Source of the DNA: Paenilisteria portnoyi
Lineage (GTDB): Bacteria; Bacillota; Bacilli; Lactobacillales; Listeriaceae
Assembly: GCF_014322795.1 (NCBI RefSeq)
Contig: NZ_JAASTT010000006.1
Span: 62,001 to 126,000, forward strand
Direction: 5' to 3'
Length of the DNA stretch: 64,000 nucleotides
The notes below the pieces were generated by a model that made no database searches, had not been told where the DNA came from, and worked only from the letters and a program-made list of their open reading frames with translations. Below, one piece after another: positions 20,303 through 28,991 of this stretch. The translations under genes and the position numbers were made by a program. Position 1 is the first letter of the stretch. Each line of letters starts with the position of its first letter.

Positions 20303-20953
20303 TTAACTATCCGCTTTTAAAACGCGTGCTTTGATTTCATCTGTTAAAGCTGGTAAATCCGTTTTTTCAATCCCTTTTTCTGCGAGTAGGTCTGGTAATA
20401 TTTCACGTAAGAAGTACTGGACACAGTTCATGTCGCGGAATTGATAGATCGTTTCTAGTGCTTCGCTGTAAATCTTTGTGAAGGTTGGTTCTGGATTGCC
20501 TTTCTGGATTTCGCCGAATGATTCGTACAGCAAGTCTACTTTATCAGCCACCGCCAAAATTTGTCCTTCTAACGTATCGTCTTTGCCTTCTTTAAGTAAA
20601 ACGTGATAAATCGCTTGAAACTCTTTCGGAATCTCATTGTTAATGAAGTTTCGCGTCATCGTTTCTTCTACTTCGGATAGCATTTCGCGAAGTTCTGCGG
20701 TGGCATATTTGACGGGTGTTTTGATATCCCCAATGAATAATTCTGGATAATCATGATTCAGTGCCTTTTCATATAAAGCCCGCCAATTAACGGTTTGACC
20801 AGCTTGTTCCTCTACGTTACCTAAGAACTGCGCCACTTGAGTCACTTTGAATGAATGCTCCGCAACTGAGTGTTCTTGATATTTGAACTTGCCTGGACAA
20901 CGGTAAATATTCTCTAAATCAGATAAGCTGCGAAAGTATTGATGGATTCCCAT
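20303..20953 (-). CDS. HD-domain phosphohydrolase, YfbR-like 5'-nucleotidase
   Basis: A 216-residue HD-superfamily protein. His in EHSVAEHS (about 27-34), the paired His-Asp in LNHDYPELFIGD (about 67-78) and a later Asp in VADKVD (about 152) form the expected metal-binding set. The closest architecture is YfbR, a dCMP/dNMP 5'-nucleotidase. The substrate here is inferred from that resemblance. It lies between a small membrane protein gene and csbA. Confidence 0.75.
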   Translation of the reverse strand: MGIHQYFRSLSDLENIYRCPGKFKYQEHSVAEHSFKVTQVAQFLGNVEEQAGQTVNWRALYEKALNHDYPELFIGDIKTPVKYATAELREMLSEVEETMTRNFINNEIPKEFQAIYHVLLKEGKDDTLEGQILAVADKVDLLYESFGEIQKGNPEPTFTKIYSEALETIYQFRDMNCVQYFLREILPDLLAEKGIEKTDLPALTDEIKARVLKADS

Positions 20954-20966
20954 TTTGCTTCACTCC

Positions 20967-21350
20967 TCATTGTTCATCTTGTTTTTTATTGTCTGGATGC
21001 GTATTTTCTACTTCACGCATGATTAAAGCCGAGCTGAAGCCGAGTAAGGCGATAATAGCCGCCGAATATTGTCTGAAATTGTCTGCTGCAAAAATATAGA
21101 TAAGTCCCATAAAAATAAGTGTCGTCAAGATTCCCCACGTGAATAATTTATGCCCGCGCGTGACGCCAACTTTCATAACGGAATAAATCCCAACATAGCA
21201 AACCGCTTGAATCAAAATGAATTGGACGATAGAAATGATAATGACTGATGTTAGATCATCGTTGAACATTACTGCTGCAACAGAGACGGCTAGTAGGACT
21301 ATGATGCCTAAAATAACGATTATTTTTTTGCTATTAGATAGTTGCTTCAT
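20967..21350 (-). CDS. predicted four-helix membrane protein
   Basis: I do not recognise this 127-residue protein. It has a short basic N-terminus, then hydrophobic helices at about 9-27, 32-53, 69-88 and 93-110, and a polar tail (ENTHPDNKKQDEQ). It is upstream of the HD-hydrolase gene with a 13-bp gap, so a shared operon is likely. Its start lies close to the end of the convergent-facing cadA terminator region. Confidence 0.6.
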   Translation of the reverse strand: MKQLSNSKKIIVILGIIVLLAVSVAAVMFNDDLTSVIIISIVQFILIQAVCYVGIYSVMKVGVTRGHKLFTWGILTTLIFMGLIYIFAADNFRQYSAAIIALLGFSSALIMREVENTHPDNKKQDEQ

Positions 21351-21452
21351 GTTCTTCCCCCAAATGGTTTTCTTTTTTTACTAGTATAACGAGGATGCGT
21401 ATTGATAGCAACCTAAAACACTTGCTAGTATGCGGTTTATCGGTTTATTTCA

Positions 21453-21487
21453 ACAAAAACAAGAAGCATTGCTACTCCTTGTTTTTT
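21453..21487 (-). terminator. terminator of the metal ATPase gene
   Basis: Minus-strand ACAAGGAGTAGC...CTTCTTGT arms (about 21459-21482) followed by a T-rich run, directly beyond the cadA-like stop. Confidence 0.65.
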
Positions 21488-21493
21488 GCTCGC

Positions 21494-23575
21494 TTATTTA
21501 ATTTCTTTTTCAGCTTTACTTCGGAATAAGATGGAAAGTCCGAAGATGGTTACAACGATGGTTGCGCCCATATCTGCCATGATTGCCATCCATAGGGTTA
21601 GATAGCCTGTTAGAGCGAGTAATAACGCTACTATTTTGAGGCCTAACGCGAAAGCGATATTGAATCCTACGACGAATCGTACCTTTTTAGCGATTTTTAC
21701 TGTAATTGGTAATTTGCCTAAATGGTCCTGCATAAGTACGATATCTGCCACTTCAATCGCGCTGTCGGTCCCTTTACCCATTGCGATTCCAAGGTCAGCG
21801 GTTGCGAGGGCTGGGGAGTCGTTAATACCATCGCCAACCATTGCAATACTACCATTTTGAGTCTGAAGTTCGCCGATTTTAGTTAATTTATCTTCTGGTA
21901 GCAAACTTGCATAATAGTGATCGATGCCGATTTCGTTCGCTACTTTTTCAGCAGTTTTTTCATGGTCGCCGGTTAGCATAATAATATTGGTTATGCCCTC
22001 TTTATGAAGCTCTGTCACGAGTTGTTTACTTTCTTTGCGCAGAGCATCTTGAATACCAAACATGCCGAGAACTGTGGTTTCTGATGCAGTAATAACGACT
22101 GTATATCCTGCTTCTTTCAGTGCTTTGACGTCCATTCTAGCCGCGTCTGTCCAACTCGATTCTGGGATTTGTTGCTCGTTACCCAAGAAATACTGTTTTC
22201 CTTCGAATGTGCCAACGAGTCCTTTTCCGCCAATCGTCGTTAAGCTGTCCATTTCTGCACTCACTGAACCGATACGAGCGATGATGGCAGCTGCGATCGG
22301 ATGTCCTGAGCTTTGTTCCATCATACTGGAAATTTGGAAAAAGTTCGCTTCATCATACACAATTTCTTTCTCAACAGCTGGTTTTCCTTCTGTTAGCGTC
22401 CCTGTTTTATCGAACGCAATTTGTTTCGTTTTGGCAAGTTGTTCTAAGAAAACGCCACCTTTAATCAAAACACCGTTCTTGGCGCTACGTGTAATTCCAG
22501 AAACAATCGCAACGGGTGAAGATAGGATTAGCGCGCATGGACAACCGATAATTAATACGGCGAGTCCTTCATAAACCCAGTGACTCCAAGCTCCACCGAA
22601 GAAAAGTGGGGGCACGATAGTCACTAATACGGCAAACATCATAATAATTGGTGTGTAATATTTCGCAAACCGATCGATGAATAGTTCTGTCGGCGTCTTC
22701 GTTTCCTGTGCTTCCTCTACCAAATGCAAAATTTTAGCTAGCGACGAGTCCTCATAAACAGCAGTGATTTCAGCTTTTAGCGTTCCTTCATTATTGACCG
22801 AACCGCCAAACAAGGCGTCACCAATTTGTTTTTCAACGGGCATCGACTCCCCCGTAATCGCGGCTTCGTTCACAGAGCTTTTTCCATCAACAATCACAGC
22901 GTCAGACGGTACTTTTCCGCCTGCTTTAATCAAAATCATGTCGCCAAGTCGCAAGTCAGTAATCGGTACTTCTGTTGCAACACCATCTTTCAAAAGGTTC
23001 GCCGTTTTTGGCACAACTTTCAATAATTCAGCCATCGACTTGCGTGCTTGGCGCATTCCGAAGCCTTCCAAATATTCATTCACGCCGAATAATATCGCAA
23101 CGACCGTTCCTTCACGCCAGTCCCCAATAATAAAGGCACCGACTAGCGCAACCGTCATCAATGTATCGATATTAAACTTCAAACGGAATAAATTCTTGAG
23201 CCCTTTGAAGAACGTTTGGTACCCGCTGAGTGCTGCCGCAACGAAATAAATACTGAAAGATCCCCACGTTGGCATATATTTATCCGTAAAAAAGGCGAGG
23301 AAGAATAGCAGCGTTGAAATGACAATCTGAACGATGAGCTTCGTGTCGCCATGGCTGTGGTCATGATCGTGCTCGCCATCTGGTTGCACAATCGAAACAC
23401 CTTCTTGTTTCAATATTTTTTCTACTTCCGGCATCGCCATCTTATTCGAAATAATCATTTTCCCAGAGTTATAGAGTACTTTCGCATCCTTGCCATGCTT
23501 CAATTGCTTCATTTCGGCTTCCATTTCTTGCGCGCAGTGTGCACAAGAAAGCCCACTTAATTTGAATTCTGCCAT
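21494..23575 (-). CDS. cadA: P1B-type ATPase, Zn/Cd/Pb efflux (CadA/ZntA-like)
   Basis: Membrane ATPase of 693 residues exporting divalent soft metals. It has an N-terminal heavy-metal domain with CAHC (C11, C14) and a His/Asp-rich linker (EHDHDHSHGD, 68-77). Actuator TGES is at 241-244, the membrane CPC motif at C345-C347, phosphorylation motif DKTGT at D389, then SGHP and the hinge GDGINDSPA. The CPC motif with a C-terminal membrane Asp (MADMG) fits the Zn/Cd/Pb subgroup. It starts 18 bp after the CzrA-type repressor gene, and the two form an operon. Confidence 0.9.
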   Translation of the reverse strand: MAEFKLSGLSCAHCAQEMEAEMKQLKHGKDAKVLYNSGKMIISNKMAMPEVEKILKQEGVSIVQPDGEHDHDHSHGDTKLIVQIVISTLLFFLAFFTDKYMPTWGSFSIYFVAAALSGYQTFFKGLKNLFRLKFNIDTLMTVALVGAFIIGDWREGTVVAILFGVNEYLEGFGMRQARKSMAELLKVVPKTANLLKDGVATEVPITDLRLGDMILIKAGGKVPSDAVIVDGKSSVNEAAITGESMPVEKQIGDALFGGSVNNEGTLKAEITAVYEDSSLAKILHLVEEAQETKTPTELFIDRFAKYYTPIIMMFAVLVTIVPPLFFGGAWSHWVYEGLAVLIIGCPCALILSSPVAIVSGITRSAKNGVLIKGGVFLEQLAKTKQIAFDKTGTLTEGKPAVEKEIVYDEANFFQISSMMEQSSGHPIAAAIIARIGSVSAEMDSLTTIGGKGLVGTFEGKQYFLGNEQQIPESSWTDAARMDVKALKEAGYTVVITASETTVLGMFGIQDALRKESKQLVTELHKEGITNIIMLTGDHEKTAEKVANEIGIDHYYASLLPEDKLTKIGELQTQNGSIAMVGDGINDSPALATADLGIAMGKGTDSAIEVADIVLMQDHLGKLPITVKIAKKVRFVVGFNIAFALGLKIVALLLALTGYLTLWMAIMADMGATIVVTIFGLSILFRSKAEKEIK

Positions 23576-23593
23576 TGTCCTCCTCGTCCCTTC

Positions 23594-23902
23594 TCAATTT
23601 GTGTGTTCCACGTGCCTAATCGCTTGCGAGAGCAGTTCCAGAACGTGGTTGTCATCTTGCGTATAATAAATCGTCGTGCCTTCACGTCTTGATTTCACTA
23701 AGCGTAAATTTTTTAAAAAGCGTAATTGATGGGAAACTGTCGTCTGATTGAAACCCAGTGTCCGCGCAATATCGTTCACCGAATACTCTTGATCTTGCAC
23801 CAAGTTTAAAATTTGAACACGCGTCGGATCAGCCAATGCTTTAAAAATTTGCGTTACACCAAAAAGTGTTTCTTCGCCTAATAGTTGTTTGCTTTGTTCC
23901 AT
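23594..23902 (-). CDS. czrA: ArsR/SmtB family metal-sensing repressor, CzrA type
   Basis: A 102-residue winged-helix repressor that should release DNA on binding zinc or cobalt. The DNA-recognition helix is [12 protein letters not shown] (52-63). The helix-5 metal ligands Asp84, His86, His97 and His100 fall in the pattern and numbering of CzrA. The helix-3 Cys pair of CadC is absent, so this is a Zn/Co-type sensor and not a Cd/Pb alpha-3 sensor. Two matched operator palindromes lie upstream. Confidence 0.88.
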   Translation of the reverse strand: MEQSKQLLGEETLFGVTQIFKALADPTRVQILNLVQDQEYSVNDIARTLGFNQTTVSHQLRFLKNLRLVKSRREGTTIYYTQDDNHVLELLSQAIRHVEHTN

Positions 23903-23923
23903 CTCTTATCACTCCAATTCTCG

Positions 23924-23971
23924 TATATGTTCACATACACATATAATAGACCAAAAAACGAAACTTAGCAA
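23924..23971 (-). promoter_or_regulatory. czrA-cadA promoter with operator 1
   Basis: Minus-strand -35 TTGCTA (23971-23966) and -10 TATTAT (23948-23943), 17-bp spacer. TATATGT (23924-23930) and ACATATA (23939-23945), 8 bp apart, form an inverted repeat over the -10 and start region, suited to repression by the ArsR-type protein. Confidence 0.7.
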
Positions 23972-23990
23972 GGTTTAGCCAGCACAACTT

Positions 23991-24020
23991 TTAATATATG
24001 TTTATATACACATATATTAA
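23991..24020. promoter_or_regulatory. operator 2 upstream of the czrA promoter
   Basis: Perfect 11-bp arms TTAATATATGT and ACATATATTAA with the same 8-bp spacing as operator 1, centred 71 bp from it, between the czrA promoter and the divergent XRE gene. Confidence 0.7.
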
Positions 24021-24137
24021 TATAGATTTGATAAAATTGCAAGTATTTCAGTCACTATGTACAAAATGAGTTTATTTATGTAAAAAAAGAGCTCAATCCG
24101 CAAAATCATGATATAATTTACACAAAGGAGTGATAGC

Positions 24138-24533
24138 ATGCCAGATTTAAGCGGACGATTGACAGTTTTAAGGGAAAAGCAAGGCTGGTCGAAAGCCGAA
24201 ACAGCAAGAAGACTCGGACTGAAGGCCCCTTCTACATACGGTAACTGGGAGTATGGCATTCGAGAACCGGATTTGGATACGGTTCGCCATATTGCAACGT
24301 TATTTGATGTTTCGGTAGATTATCTAATTGGCCAAAATAGTGAACCCTCATATAAACCGGTCACAACGAAAGAAAAGAACGACATCGCAAAACGAATCGA
24401 AAAAATAATTGAGGATTTGCGTTACGAGGAACATCAACATTTAAACGGGGAATACTTGCAAGAAGAAACGACAGAATTTATTATGGATTCCCTTGAATTC
24501 ACTTTGAAACAAGCTCGGAAATTAAATAATTGA
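24138..24533 (+). CDS. XRE-family transcriptional regulator
   Basis: A 131-residue protein with an N-terminal helix-turn-helix of the lambda-Cro type (about 6-62; SKAETARRLGLKAPSTYGNWE, ending in VSVDYLIG). A helical C-terminal half (about 75-130) probably serves dimerisation. AAAGGAG precedes the ATG. It diverges from czrA and faces phoU across a shared terminator. Its target is not evident. The second czrA operator lies upstream of it, so metal-linked control is possible. Confidence 0.85.
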   Translation: MPDLSGRLTVLREKQGWSKAETARRLGLKAPSTYGNWEYGIREPDLDTVRHIATLFDVSVDYLIGQNSEPSYKPVTTKEKNDIAKRIEKIIEDLRYEEHQHLNGEYLQEETTEFIMDSLEFTLKQARKLNN

Positions 24534-24540
24534 TACATGA

Positions 24541-24572
24541 AAAACTCTGTCACATCACCGTGGCAGAGTTTT
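24541..24572. terminator. bidirectional terminator between XRE gene and phoU
   Basis: AAAACTCTG-T-CAC (24541-24553) pairs with GTG-G-CAGAGTTTT (24560-24572), loop ATCACC. T tracts follow on both strands. Confidence 0.85.
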
Positions 24573-24578
24573 TTTACA

Positions 24579-25238
24579 TTAGTTATTCAATTCTTCAATT
24601 TCGCCACTCTTCAAATACACAATCCATTCGCAGACGTTCGTTACATAGTCCCCAATCCGCTCCAAATACTGTGCAACAAGGAGTAAATACGAAATCTCCT
24701 CTAAATGATCTGGGTCTTCTTGCATGAAATGGATACATTTTGTATAAATGACGCGTTGGAGTTTATCTACTTCATTATCACGCGTTGCTATTTCGCGAGC
24801 CGCCTCTTCGTCCTCTGCCAGATAGGCTTTGAGAACGTCATGTACCATTATTTTGACGATATCGCCCATCTCTTGAATTTCTGGAATTGGCTTCACGACT
24901 TTTGTTCGACCGACTAGAATGGTTGTTTTTGCAATGCTGACGGCGTGGTCACCAATTCGCTCCAAATCCGAACTCGCTTTTAAAACCGTGACAATTTTGC
25001 GAAGATCAATGCCTACTGGTTGTTGAAGCGCAATGAGTTCAAACGATCTTTGTTCCAGCGCCAACTCCATATTATTGATAGAGCGGTCGCTTGCAATCAC
25101 GTTTTCCGCTAACTCATGATCTCGGTTAACAAGAGACTTAACGGCTTTGTAAATCGCCTCGTTGACTAGCATTCCCATCTCGAGTAAGTGTTGGTGCAGC
25201 TCATTTAACTGTTCATTAAAAATTCTTCTAACTGGCAT
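24579..25238 (-). CDS. phoU: phosphate-specific transport regulator PhoU
   Basis: A 219-residue PhoU protein made of two three-helix bundles. Each bundle carries the metal-binding E/DxxxD-type signatures (ERIGDHAV near 93-100 and ERIGDYVT near 192-199). It couples Pst transporter activity to PhoR signalling and restrains phosphate uptake. It is the last gene of pstCAB1B2-phoU, 12 bp after pstB. Confidence 0.94.
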   Translation of the reverse strand: MPVRRIFNEQLNELHQHLLEMGMLVNEAIYKAVKSLVNRDHELAENVIASDRSINNMELALEQRSFELIALQQPVGIDLRKIVTVLKASSDLERIGDHAVSIAKTTILVGRTKVVKPIPEIQEMGDIVKIMVHDVLKAYLAEDEEAAREIATRDNEVDKLQRVIYTKCIHFMQEDPDHLEEISYLLLVAQYLERIGDYVTNVCEWIVYLKSGEIEELNN

Positions 25239-25250
25239 ATGCTTCGCTCC

Positions 25251-26024
25251 TTATCCAAATCGTCCTGAGATATAGTCTTGCGTTTGTTGTTCTGCTGGAT
25301 TCGTGAAAATGGTGGTTGTATCAGTGAATTCAATGATTTCTCCGTTGAGGAAAAAGGCTGTCTCATCAGAAATACGCGATGCTTGTTGCATATTATGCGT
25401 CACGATAACGATGGTATACTCTTTTTTCAACTCTAAAATTAGATTTTCCATTTTAGCTGTGGAAATTGGATCGAGCGCAGAGGTTGGCTCATCCATTAGG
25501 ATAACTTCTGGTTGTACTGCCAGAACCCGCGCGATGCAAAGCCGTTGTTGCTGTCCGCCAGACATGCCTAGCGCTGATTTGTGCAAACGATCATGTACTT
25601 CATCCCAAAGCGCCGCCTGACGTAAGCTACGTTCGACGATTTCATCAAGTTTTTTCTTATTTTTGACGCCGTGTGTTCTTGGTCCGTATGCAACGTTATC
25701 GTAAATCGAAAAGGGGAATGGATTTGGTTGTTGGAAGACCATCCCGACTTTTTTGCGTAAATTTACCGTGTCGATTTTGGAGCTTTGGATATTTTGATCG
25801 GCGACTTTGATTTCACCTTTGATTGTGACGTTTGGAATCAGATCATTCATTCGGTTCAATGTGCGGAGAAAAGTAGATTTCCCACATCCAGACGGCCCTA
25901 TAAGCGCTGTGACCCGATTTTTCTTGAAGTTTAGACTAATCTTATTTAGCGCTTGTTTTTGCCCGTAGAAAAGGTCTACGTCTCTTGTTTCGATGACGAA
26001 TTCTGTGTCCGTTACTGTTGTCAT
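25251..26024 (-). CDS. pstB: phosphate ABC transporter ATP-binding protein (second copy)
   Basis: ATPase of the high-affinity phosphate importer. Walker [10 protein letters not shown], the Q-loop VFQQPNPF, signature [11 protein letters not shown] and Walker [12 protein letters not shown] are all present. I start it at the ATG at 26024 (257 residues), which has AAAGGAG 8 bp upstream. An in-frame TTG at 26048 would overlap the preceding gene and lacks a site. It is paired with a second PstB immediately upstream, as in other Listeria and Bacillus. Confidence 0.93.
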   Translation of the reverse strand: MTTVTDTEFVIETRDVDLFYGQKQALNKISLNFKKNRVTALIGPSGCGKSTFLRTLNRMNDLIPNVTIKGEIKVADQNIQSSKIDTVNLRKKVGMVFQQPNPFPFSIYDNVAYGPRTHGVKNKKKLDEIVERSLRQAALWDEVHDRLHKSALGMSGGQQQRLCIARVLAVQPEVILMDEPTSALDPISTAKMENLILELKKEYTIVIVTHNMQQASRISDETAFFLNGEIIEFTDTTTIFTNPAEQQTQDYISGRFG

Positions 26025-26040
26025 TGGGGTGGCTCCTTTC

Positions 26041-26859
26041 CTATCCAAAGTTTCCGGAGATATAGTCTTGTGTTTGTTTATTAGACGGGTTGGTGAATAA
26101 TGTCGACGTATCGCTCACTTCCACTACTTTTCCGAGGTAGAAAAAGGCAGTGTGATCGGATACCCGAGCGGCTTGTTGCATATTGTGTGTTACGATAATA
26201 ATCGTGTATTTTTTCTTCAATTCATGGATTAAATCCTCTATCTTACTCGTTGAAATCGGATCAAGTGCGGAGGCCGGTTCGTCTAGTAGCAAAACTTCTG
26301 GCTGCATCGCAATCGCGCGCGCAATGCATAGGCGTTGTTGCTGTCCGCCAGACAAAGATAAGGCGCTTTTGCCTAAATCATCTTTAACTTCATCCCAAAG
26401 TGCGGCGCTACGCAGACTCTTCTCGACACGTTCTGCGAGCTCGGCTTTATTTTTCATACCGTGACGCTTCAAACTAAAAGCAATATTTTCAAAAATCGAT
26501 TTTGTGAATGGATTCGGCTTTTGGAATACCATCCCGATTTCTTTGCGAACGTTATATAAATCCACTTCTTTGCGGTTAATGTTGATGCCGTTATATAGAA
26601 TTTCGCCTTCCATTCGGCAGCCATCGATTTCGTCATTCATTCGATTGAGCGCGCGGAGATACGTCGATTTCCCGCATCCGGACGGGCCAATCAGAGCTGT
26701 CACTTGGTTTTCATGGAATTCTAAGTCGACACCTTGAATCGCGTGGTTGTCGCCGTAATAGACGTGCAAATCATTGGTTGCCATTGCGGGCGCGCCTGCT
26801 GTCACGATTTCGTCTTTTGCTTCATTTATCGCGAACGACATATTAGTAGTTGCCATCAT
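26041..26859 (-). CDS. pstB: phosphate ABC transporter ATP-binding protein (first copy)
   Basis: A second PstB ATPase of 272 residues. It has about 20 extra N-terminal residues compared with the downstream copy. Walker [18 protein letters not shown], signature [11 protein letters not shown] and Walker [12 protein letters not shown] are intact. AAAGGAG lies 9 bp before the first of two adjacent ATG codons. The two copies are clearly paralogous and sit 16 bp apart between pstA and phoU. Confidence 0.93.
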   Translation of the reverse strand: MMATTNMSFAINEAKDEIVTAGAPAMATNDLHVYYGDNHAIQGVDLEFHENQVTALIGPSGCGKSTYLRALNRMNDEIDGCRMEGEILYNGININRKEVDLYNVRKEIGMVFQKPNPFTKSIFENIAFSLKRHGMKNKAELAERVEKSLRSAALWDEVKDDLGKSALSLSGGQQQRLCIARAIAMQPEVLLLDEPASALDPISTSKIEDLIHELKKKYTIIIVTHNMQQAARVSDHTAFFYLGKVVEVSDTSTLFTNPSNKQTQDYISGNFG

Positions 26860-26886
26860 TTTACAAAACTCCTTTTGTCCACCAAA

Positions 26887-27771
26887 TCAGGAAGACGTCA
26901 TCTTTTTAAATACGTATTTTCCTAGAATGCGGGCTAAAATATTGAAAAGTAGCACGGAAAGAATGAGTACGGCGGACGCTCCCGCTGATACGGCTGCGGC
27001 GTCAGGCATGATTCCTTCCCCATTAATTTTCCAAATGTGAACGGCGAGTGTTTCTGCTGGGCGGAAAATGTTCAGCGGTGACGTCGGATTCATTGGATTC
27101 CAGTCCCCGAAGTTCAGTGTTGGTGTACTTTGTCCAGCAGTGTAGATTAAGGCGGCTGCTTCACCAAATACGCGTCCTGCGGCTAAAATAACGCCGGTCA
27201 CGATGGCTGGTAGCGCGGCTGGAACTAGAACCCGTGTTATGGTTTCCCAGCGCGACAAGCCTAGTGCAAGCCCTGCTTCTCGTTGCGTATTTGGAATGGC
27301 ATTGAGTGCTTCCTCAATAACGCGAATGAGTAGCGGTAGATTAAAGATGGTTAGCGTCAGTGCCCCGGAAATAACCGAGAAGCTCCACCCCATCTGCAAC
27401 ACGAAAATTAAGAAGCCGAACAAACCGACCACGATCGATGGTAAAGAAGACAGGACTTCAATCGTTGTACGGATAAAGTCTGTAATCCAATTTTTGCGGG
27501 CGTATTCTGCCATGTAGATACCGGCTCCAAGCGCGATTGGAACGGATAAGATCATCGTGATAAGCAACATGTAAAAGGAGTTCCAGATTTCTGGACCAAT
27601 CCCACCGCCCGCTTTGAACGATTCTGGTGGCGAGGTTAGGAAATGCCAGCTCAGATGAGGCACGCCTCGAACTAGGATATAGCCAAGTAATCCAGCTAAA
27701 ATAACGACAATGAGTAGCGCAATCAAATAGAAAACGGAGGTCGCAATCTTATCTTTTGTTTTTACATTCAT
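26887..27771 (-). CDS. pstA: phosphate ABC transporter permease PstA
   Basis: Inner-membrane permease (294 residues, about six helices) that pairs with PstC to form the phosphate channel. The ABC permease EAA-type loop is visible as TQREAGLALGLSRWETI (about 160-176). Its ATG overlaps the pstC stop (ATGA, 4 bp), indicating translational coupling and equal output of the two permeases. Confidence 0.95.
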   Translation of the reverse strand: MNVKTKDKIATSVFYLIALLIVVILAGLLGYILVRGVPHLSWHFLTSPPESFKAGGGIGPEIWNSFYMLLITMILSVPIALGAGIYMAEYARKNWITDFIRTTIEVLSSLPSIVVGLFGFLIFVLQMGWSFSVISGALTLTIFNLPLLIRVIEEALNAIPNTQREAGLALGLSRWETITRVLVPAALPAIVTGVILAAGRVFGEAAALIYTAGQSTPTLNFGDWNPMNPTSPLNIFRPAETLAVHIWKINGEGIMPDAAAVSAGASAVLILSVLLFNILARILGKYVFKKMTSS

Positions 27772-28688
27772 TTGACTTTCCTCCTACGGCCGATGAAGCG
27801 GATCATAATGATAAAGAACAGCGACATTGCCAGTAGCACCATAGCTAGCGACCAAAGCACGTTATTATCAAGTGTCCCCATGACGGTATTTCCCATTCCC
27901 ATTGTTAAAATACTAGTTAACGTGGAGGCCGGTTCGAATAACGAAGTCGGGATAACCACGGAGTTTCCGATAACCATTTGTACAGCCAGTGCTTCCCCAA
28001 ACGCGCGCGCCATTCCGAAAACAACGGCGGTCAAAATACCCGGTCGTGCACTGCGCAGAATTACTTTCCAAATCGTCTGCCACCGCGTTGCACCGAGCGC
28101 AAGCGAAGCCTCACGATAATGACGTGGTACCGATTGAATCGCATCCACTGTCAAACTGGTCACAGTCGGCAAAATCATGACGGTCAAAACCGCGGTCGCC
28201 GCTGCAATCCCAAAACCACTTCCTGAAATATGTTCCCGAATAAACGGAACAACAACGCTGAGTCCGATAAACCCGTAAACAACGGATGGAATCCCCACGA
28301 GCAACTCCATCACCGGTTGTAAAATTTTCTTACCAAACTTTGGCGATATTTCCACCATAAAAATAGCAGCGCCAATCGCGAGCGGTGCAGCAATACAAGC
28401 TGCGAGTAATGTTACACCAAAAGAACCAAGAATCATCGGCAAGGCGCCAACGAGTGGATTTCCAGCGGCATCTGTTTTGGAAGGGTTCCAATCTGTCCCT
28501 GTAATGAAGTCAACAAACGAAACATCATTGACAAAAAAAGTAGCCAGTCCTTTCGAAATAACAAAGAAAAGAATGGATGCTGCTGCAATCACCATGATGC
28601 TGATGCAGATAAAAGTTATGATTTTCCCTCTTTTTTCAAGACGGGCTTTTTTGGAAGTTTGCGTTAATGCTTTTTCTCTTGCTTCCAC
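27768..28688 (-). CDS. pstC: phosphate ABC transporter permease PstC
   Basis: Second permease of the Pst system, 306 residues and six helices, with the EAA-type loop HYREASLALGATRWQTI. I start it at GTG (28688-28686), preceded by AAAGGAG at 8 bp. The reading frame stays open upstream to 28793, but those codons run into the hairpin repeat and lack a ribosome binding site. It follows pstS after a 303-bp gap. Confidence 0.9.
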   Translation of the reverse strand: MEAREKALTQTSKKARLEKRGKIITFICISIMVIAAASILFFVISKGLATFFVNDVSFVDFITGTDWNPSKTDAAGNPLVGALPMILGSFGVTLLAACIAAPLAIGAAIFMVEISPKFGKKILQPVMELLVGIPSVVYGFIGLSVVVPFIREHISGSGFGIAAATAVLTVMILPTVTSLTVDAIQSVPRHYREASLALGATRWQTIWKVILRSARPGILTAVVFGMARAFGEALAVQMVIGNSVVIPTSLFEPASTLTSILTMGMGNTVMGTLDNNVLWSLAMVLLAMSLFFIIMIRFIGRRRKVK

Positions 28689-28754
28689 TGCGTAGACTCC
28701 TTTCCGATGCTGAGGTTCGTTTCTTCCCAACAACGGGTTTGCGCCCTTAAGAAT

Positions 28755-28920
28755 AGAACATACCCCATATAAATCGGCGACAAGCGCTCGCATTCAGGCA
28801 ATTTGATAGACTTCCGGTTCTCATGTACAAGTCGTACACTCCGCTTCCGGCTTCCACCAAACAGCCTGAATCCAAACGCTTTCGCTCAATTTGTTTAAAG
28901 CACAATCTTCATCCTACCCA
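28755..28920. repeat. dispersed long-hairpin repeat, copy C
   Basis: Near-identical to copy B over about 165 bp. The hairpin core 28771-28892 is 122 bp. Shared blocks include AAATCGGCGACAAGCG, GACTTCCGGTTCTCA, CTCCGCTTCCGGCTTCCACC, AAACGCTTTCGCTC and the flank TCCTACCC. The tip is TGTAC-AAGTC-GTACA, different from copy B yet still paired. It fills the space between the pstS stop and pstC and may give differential pstS/pstC expression. Confidence 0.85.
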
Positions 28921-28991
28921 ACTAGGGTCTGATGCTTCTTACTTTATTCAAAGGTTATTTCTATACTTAAGCGGCTTTCCCAATATATTTT

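Noticed and set aside
26041-26859. Two pstB genes as a recent tandem duplication
   Set aside because: The copies differ widely in sequence and N-terminal length. A paired pstB arrangement is an old, common feature of this group.
28689-28793. 35-codon N-terminal extension of PstC
   Set aside because: The extension reads into repeat copy C and has no ribosome binding site, whereas GTG at 28688 has AAAGGAG at ideal distance.
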